From contig JAEDFM010000044.1 of NCBI GenBank assembly GCA_016292805.1, positions 1 through 16,315 of the forward strand: DNA of 16,315 nucleotides, given 5' to 3'. A model generated the notes under the pieces. The model had not been told where the DNA came from and searched no databases. It saw only the letters and a program-made list of their open reading frames with translations. Positions 13,940-16,315 of the stretch are shown in pieces (the stretch's first letter is position 1; each line of letters opens with the position of its first letter). Source of the DNA: Treponema sp. Its GTDB lineage: Bacteria > Spirochaetota > Spirochaetia > Treponematales > Treponemataceae. Both the position numbers and the translations under genes were made by a program.

Positions 13940-14874
13940 ATAAACAGGTTCTTTGTGGCCTTTTCATACAGGAAGCGTAAATCCTCTTCCTGTAATGTTG
14001 TATACTTAAAATCAACACACATTTTTCGTTCATCTTCAGATTTATATAATTTGTTTACCTGAGCTGTTACATATATGTCTCGTGATACAATTGGACCTTT
14101 TTTTAATGAGAATACAAGTTTGATTCCATATTCATCATTTAAAACAAAATTATGGGTTGTATAATCAAAACCAAAAACAATTCTTTCATGGTCTACATAT
14201 AGAACATTTAATGGTTTTACTCTGTTTTCCATGGCTTCCATTTTTACCTGTTCAGCATTTGTAAGATAATGACAAACAGGAATCAACTGTAAACCATTTC
14301 CAATATTTTTTTCAATTTTAGCTTCGTTTACATATTTTTCCAGCAGTTCTTTTGCCTTTTTCTGATTTTCTAAAGGAATAAGTTTCCATACCGGGCGTTC
14401 AAATAATTCAATACCATCTGTAGGAATACATTTTAAGTTTAGATCTTTTGTTGTTTTACATTCAAAATAAATAAGTGCAGAAAAGTTATATTGAGTTTCT
14501 TCTACAATATCAGCAATTCTATTAATAACAGCAGGAATTAACAAAATAAGATTTTCATTTTTCTGCTTAACTTCTGAAGTAAAAAATAAACCTACTCTAT
14601 TATAATAAAATTCAACCTTTACAGTTTTGCCGGCAAAATCTTTTGCAGAAGAAGGAGGATTTTCCAGTTCAATTTCTCCGTTTTCTTTTACATTTACATG
14701 TTCAGCTTTAATTGCAACAGGAAATACTTGTGATGTAAGAGACTGTATACGATCTTTATTTAAATTAATTTCTTTAGTATCTTCAAGAACAGTTAATGTT
14801 ACAGGAACATTTCCATCAATTAAATATTGAAGTACCAATTCTCTTTCAATTCCAGAAAGCTGTTTAGTTATCAT
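13936..14874 (-). CDS. Hypothetical protein, possibly a degenerate PilZ/YcgR-like protein
   Basis: This 312-aa cytoplasmic protein (no signal peptide or membrane helix) is not firmly recognised. The first half (about 20-135) has a beta-rich layout ending in VKVEFYYNRVGLFFTSEV and LILLIPAVINRIAD, which recalls the N-terminal domain of YcgR/PilZN proteins. The C-terminal end (about 265-308, IYVTAQVNKLYK to LRFLYEKA) recalls the last strand and helix of a PilZ barrel. The c-di-GMP-binding motifs RxxxR and (D/N)xSxxG are not visible, so cyclic-di-GMP binding is not supported. Translation starts inside the end of the upstream lipoprotein gene (11-nt overlap). Its GGGAG site (minus strand, 14882-14886) is 7 nt upstream of the ATG. 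It probably forms a two-gene operon with that lipoprotein. Confidence 0.55.
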   Translation of the reverse strand: MITKQLSGIERELVLQYLIDGNVPVTLTVLEDTKEINLNKDRIQSLTSQVFPVAIKAEHVNVKENGEIELENPPSSAKDFAGKTVKVEFYYNRVGLFFTSEVKQKNENLILLIPAVINRIADIVEETQYNFSALIYFECKTTKDLNLKCIPTDGIELFERPVWKLIPLENQKKAKELLEKYVNEAKIEKNIGNGLQLIPVCHYLTNAEQVKMEAMENRVKPLNVLYVDHERIVFGFDYTTHNFVLNDEYGIKLVFSLKKGPIVSRDIYVTAQVNKLYKSEDERKMCVDFKYTTLQEEDLRFLYEKATKNLFI

Positions 14875-15541
14875 GTAAATTCTCCCACTTTTCTATATTA
14901 GCCTGATAAATCATTTTTTCTTCATCAGGATTAATTAATATTTTAACATATAGTTTTTTATTTTGTGAAATAAATAATAATGGAACTTCGGCATAGGAAT
15001 CAGATTCAGTAAACAAAGGCTTTCCAATATAATATGTATTAAAAAGCTTAAGTTTTACATCTTCTTTTTTTACTGGAAATTTAGTGTCAAAATTAATTTC
15101 CCAGTTTTGACACAGATCTTTCATAAAAAAAACAGCATTGAAAATATATTTTTCATTAAAATAATCACCAATAGCTTCCGAATAATCAAAACAAATTGTT
15201 TTACAAAAATCATTAAGAATTTTCTGACAGTTTTTATCCAAAGAACTAATATCCACACTTCCAAAATCTTTAATAGATGGATATACAGGACTTTTACCAG
15301 AATAAACTGCCTTATAAGTTTCCGAAGAAACTGTTACAGAACTGTCAAAAAGTTCATCAATAAGAGGCTGGGTTAAAAGATTTTCCTCCAAAGCTCGTGT
15401 CCAAAGCTCTTTTTCATTACGTTCCACAATAATCTGCTTAATAGTTTTTTGTTCCAATGTATTTACATCTACAGTCTTATTATTAGAACAAGAGAAAAAT
15501 AATATTGAAATTCCCAATATCAACAAACTAATTTTTTTCAT
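14864..15541 (-). CDS. Hypothetical lipoprotein
   Basis: The 225-aa protein has a signal peptide and lipobox LFFSC (C18), so it should be membrane-anchored on the periplasmic side. The rest is soluble, with mixed charged helices and strands (for example TVDVNTLEQKTIKQIIVER after the Cys, and a C-terminal YVKILINPDEEKMIYQAN). No known domain is recognised. There is no Shine-Dalgarno before the ATG. An AT-rich -10-like TATATT lies only 10 nt upstream, which would give a leader of a few bases. It overlaps the next minus-strand gene by 11 nt. Upstream lies the tRNA-Val repeat array, in the same orientation. Confidence 0.8.
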   Translation of the reverse strand: MKKISLLILGISILFFSCSNNKTVDVNTLEQKTIKQIIVERNEKELWTRALEENLLTQPLIDELFDSSVTVSSETYKAVYSGKSPVYPSIKDFGSVDISSLDKNCQKILNDFCKTICFDYSEAIGDYFNEKYIFNAVFFMKDLCQNWEINFDTKFPVKKEDVKLKLFNTYYIGKPLFTESDSYAEVPLLFISQNKKLYVKILINPDEEKMIYQANIEKWENLHDN

Positions 15542-15551
15542 TCGTAAATAA

Positions 15552-15557
15552 AATATA
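15552..15557 (-). promoter_or_regulatory. Possible -10 element of the lipoprotein gene
   Basis: On the minus strand TATATT lies 10 nt upstream of the ATG. No -35 match is found at 17 bp. The region is almost all A and T, so a chance match is likely. Confidence 0.25.
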
Positions 15558-15611
15558 ACATAATTAAAAGATTTATTTAACTATTAGCAAAAAAAGAAAA
15601 CTTTATGTTAT
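15555..15611. repeat. Perfect 9-bp inverted repeat upstream of the lipoprotein gene
   Basis: ATAACATAA (15555-15563) and TTATGTTAT (15603-15611) are exact inverses separated by 39 nt. They flank the likely promoter region of the lipoprotein gene and lie between it and the distal end of the tRNA-Val array. Confidence 0.5.
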
Positions 15612-15620
15612 TAAAAAGTC

Positions 15621-15650
15621 AGAACAGTGAGAGGATCGAACTCCCGACAT
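15621..15650 (-). repeat. Distal, degenerate copy of the tRNA-Val 3' end
   Basis: 27 of 30 bases match the tRNA segment at 16261-16290. All three differences fall in the acceptor strand and discriminator region (AGAACAG in place of TGGACGG on the plus strand). No terminator hairpin follows. This marks the outer edge of the array and looks like the oldest copy. Confidence 0.85.
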
Positions 15651-15836
15651 AATTAAAATCGGAAATCCGTTAAAAAATAAAGAGCCAGCTTTATTTTAGG
15701 ATTATCCGAAAATTCATTTCCGAATAAGCGGCAGCGAATGAGGGCGTAGAATGTCGGGATAGGCCAAGTTATTATTGCCATTCCCCTTTCATTTTCGCTT
15801 TAAAATAAAAAAAGCCTTCGGAAAACCGAAGGCCTA
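15651..15836 (-). repeat. Array unit A (distal): hairpins, conserved block and terminator
   Basis: Plus-strand order: hairpin 15659-15709 (TCGGA-A-ATCC pairing with GGAT-TA-TCCGA, enclosing AAAATAAAG/CTTTATTTT); a second, less regular hairpin region 15711-15749; ATGTCGGGA (15751-15759), the inverse of TCCCGACAT (15642-15650); a conserved AT-rich block to about 15806; and a terminator hairpin 15814-15833. The core differs from unit C at only about five positions. Confidence 0.8.
15807..15833 (-). terminator. Rho-independent terminator of array unit A
   Basis: The perfect stem GCCTTCGG/CCGAAGGC has loop AAAA (plus-strand reading, 15814-15833) and a seven-base A-run on the plus strand that becomes a T-run on the minus strand. 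Compared with the other two units, one base pair has changed from T-A to C-G on both sides. Confidence 0.85.
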
Positions 15837-15866
15837 TGGACGGTGAGAGGATCGAACTCCCGACAT
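15837..15866 (-). repeat. Copy of the tRNA-Val 3' end between units A and B
   Basis: All 30 bases are identical to the tRNA segment 16261-16290, from the discriminator base through the acceptor strand and T-arm to the variable loop. The 5' half of a tRNA is absent. Confidence 0.9.
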
Positions 15867-16043
15867 GCTCCAATTGGAAATCCGTTAAAAAAAATGCGAT
15901 AGCATTTTTTAGGATTCTCCAACTTTCTGCTCGACACGATTTATCGTGTCGTCTGCAGAATGTCGGGATAGGCCAAGTTATTATGCCAATCCCCTTTCAT
16001 TTTTGCTTTAAAATAAAAAAGCCTTTGGAAAACCAAAGGCATC
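15867..16043 (-). repeat. Array unit B (middle), divergent core
   Basis: The same architecture is present with different core sequences: hairpin 15874-15922 (TTGGA-A-ATCC with GGAT-TC-TCCAA, enclosing a GCATTTTTT stem), and a strong second hairpin 15925-15960 (TTCTGC/GCAGAA with GACACGAT/ATCGTGTC inside). ATGTCGGGA (15960-15968) is the inverse of TCCCGACAT (15858-15866). The conserved block runs 15969-16014 and the terminator 16021-16040. Confidence 0.8.
16015..16040 (-). terminator. Rho-independent terminator of array unit B
   Basis: The perfect 8-bp stem GCCTTTGG/CCAAAGGC has loop AAAA (16021-16040). The A-run at 16015-16020 becomes a T-run on the minus strand. Confidence 0.85.
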
Positions 16044-16073
16044 TGGACGGTGAGAGGATCGAACTCCCGACAT
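16044..16073 (-). repeat. Copy of the tRNA-Val 3' end between units B and C
   Basis: All 30 bases are identical to the tRNA segment 16261-16290. The 5' half of a tRNA is missing, so this cannot be a tRNA gene. Confidence 0.9.
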
Positions 16074-16260
16074 AATTACAATCGGAAATCCGTTAAAAAA
16101 TAAAGCGCCAGCTTTATTTTAGGATTATCCGAAAATTCATTTCCGAATGAGCGGTAGCGAATGAGGGCGTAGAATGTCGGGATAGACCAAGTTATTATTG
16201 CCATTCCCCTTTCATTTTCGCTTTAAAATTAAAAAAAGCCTTTGGAAAACCAAAGGCATC
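16074..16260 (-). repeat. Array unit C (proximal to tRNA-Val)
   Basis: Hairpin 16082-16132 has outer pairing TCGGA/TCCGA and inner AAAATAAAGC/GCTTTATTTT with loop GCCA. ATGTCGGGA (16174-16182) is the inverse of TCCCGACAT (16065-16073). A conserved block and a terminator follow. The core is nearly identical to unit A and unlike the adjacent unit B. Confidence 0.8.
16231..16257 (-). terminator. Rho-independent terminator directly after tRNA-Val (unit C)
   Basis: Stem GCCTTTGG/CCAAAGGC with loop AAAA (16238-16257) and a seven-base A-run (16231-16237), giving a T-run on the minus strand. It starts only 3 nt beyond the tRNA discriminator base, so it should end the tRNA-Val transcript. Confidence 0.9.
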
Positions 16261-16315
16261 TGGACGGTGAGAGGATCGAACTCCCGACATTCTGGGTGTA
16301 AACCAGACGCTCGTA
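16261..16315 (-). tRNA. tRNA-Val (anticodon TAC), 5' end outside the window
   Basis: On the minus strand the D-stem 3' side GAGC, anticodon stem TCTGG/CCAGA with loop TTTACAC (anticodon TAC), variable loop, T-arm GGGAG/CTCTC with standard loop TTCGATC, acceptor strand ACCGTCC and discriminator A (complement of 16261) are visible. CCA is not encoded; the next bases are GAT. The first 20 or so nucleotides lie past the window end. It reads valine GUN codons, mainly GUA and GUG. Confidence 0.93.

Larger units (their letters stand above)
15621..16260 (-). repeat. Tandem array of three non-coding units linked to tRNA-Val
   Basis: Read on the minus strand, downstream of the tRNA-Val gene, are three units with periods of 217, 207 and 216 bp. 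Each contains, in order: a terminator hairpin, a conserved block of about 55 nt, a structured core, and a 30-nt copy of the tRNA 3' end. The array accounts for the whole stretch between the lipoprotein gene and tRNA-Val apart from about 80 bases next to the lipoprotein. No credible protein gene lies in it. Confidence 0.9.

Noticed and set aside
15837..16073. Additional tRNA-Val genes or pseudo-tRNAs
   Set aside because: Only the 3' 30 nt are present in each copy. No anticodon arm, D-arm or 5' acceptor strand precedes them within the units.
15836..16075. A 79-codon open frame starting MDGERIELPT and ending with the same words
   Set aside because: It is the translation of the antisense of two tRNA-Val 3' copies and the hairpins between them. 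It has no ribosome-binding site. DGERIELPT-like peptides are a well-known artefact of translating tRNA genes.
15651..16260. Integron attC sites or gene cassettes, which occur in some treponemes
   Set aside because: The conserved GTTRRRY and RYYYAAC core pairs could not be placed as the paired ends of a cassette, no reading frame is present, and the units join at the tRNA 3' end. A dedicated attC covariance search would settle it.
15621..16290. CRISPR array
   Set aside because: The repeated part is 30 nt, but the spacing is 207-217 bp, the intervening parts are related to each other, and the repeat is a tRNA segment. No cas genes are present.

Overview
The window is about 16.3 kb of AT-rich bacterial chromosome that looks like a spirochaete of the genus Treponema. 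The host call is an inference from several things together: the gene order tRNA-Gly, tig, clpP, clpX; several short lipoproteins whose signal peptides end in FFSC-type lipoboxes; a short SMC; AT-rich third codon positions; and GTG/TTG starts. No marker gene fixes the species.

Layout. Positions 1-50 hold the 3' part of a tRNA-Gly(GCC) followed by a terminator. Positions 128-3500 are the proteostasis block: tig (trigger factor) with its own terminator, then clpP-clpX from a promoter near 1570. Convergent with clpX, and sharing a 4-base stop overlap, is a GT4-type glycosyltransferase on the minus strand (3497-4606). A 47-bp gap (4607-4653) holds two back-to-back extended -10 promoters, and both flanking genes look leaderless. 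A DEAD-box-type RNA helicase with a DECD motif follows (4654-5784). From a good promoter at 5836-5864 runs a tightly packed plus-strand cluster: smc (short, no recognisable hinge), a single-pass membrane protein, a large acidic lipoprotein with a C-terminal TPR-like domain, a SIMPL-domain lipoprotein and serS. After a hairpin comes an AI-2E family membrane protein (12875-13939). It is convergent, again with a 4-base stop overlap, with a minus-strand pair: a lipoprotein (14864-15541) overlapping a possible PilZ/YcgR-like protein (13936-14874).

The unusual part is 15621-16315. A tRNA-Val(TAC) gene on the minus strand (truncated by the window end) is followed by three tandem units of 207-217 bp. 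Each unit ends in another copy of the last 30 nt of that tRNA (variable loop to discriminator base). Each also carries a rho-independent terminator of the same design, a conserved block of about 55 nt and a structured core with two hairpins. A 9-bp outer stem in each unit has the tRNA T-arm copy as one strand. Base-pair covariation between units in both the terminator and a core hairpin indicates that the folded form is under selection. The array carries no credible protein gene. It resembles serial insertions of a very small non-coding element at a tRNA 3' end, or a family of structured RNAs built on a tRNA fragment. It is the best candidate here for something undescribed.

Functionally the genes are mostly housekeeping: protein folding and degradation (tig, clpP, clpX), chromosome organisation (smc), translation (serS and the two tRNAs) and RNA remodelling (helicase). 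The envelope proteins are of unknown detailed role.
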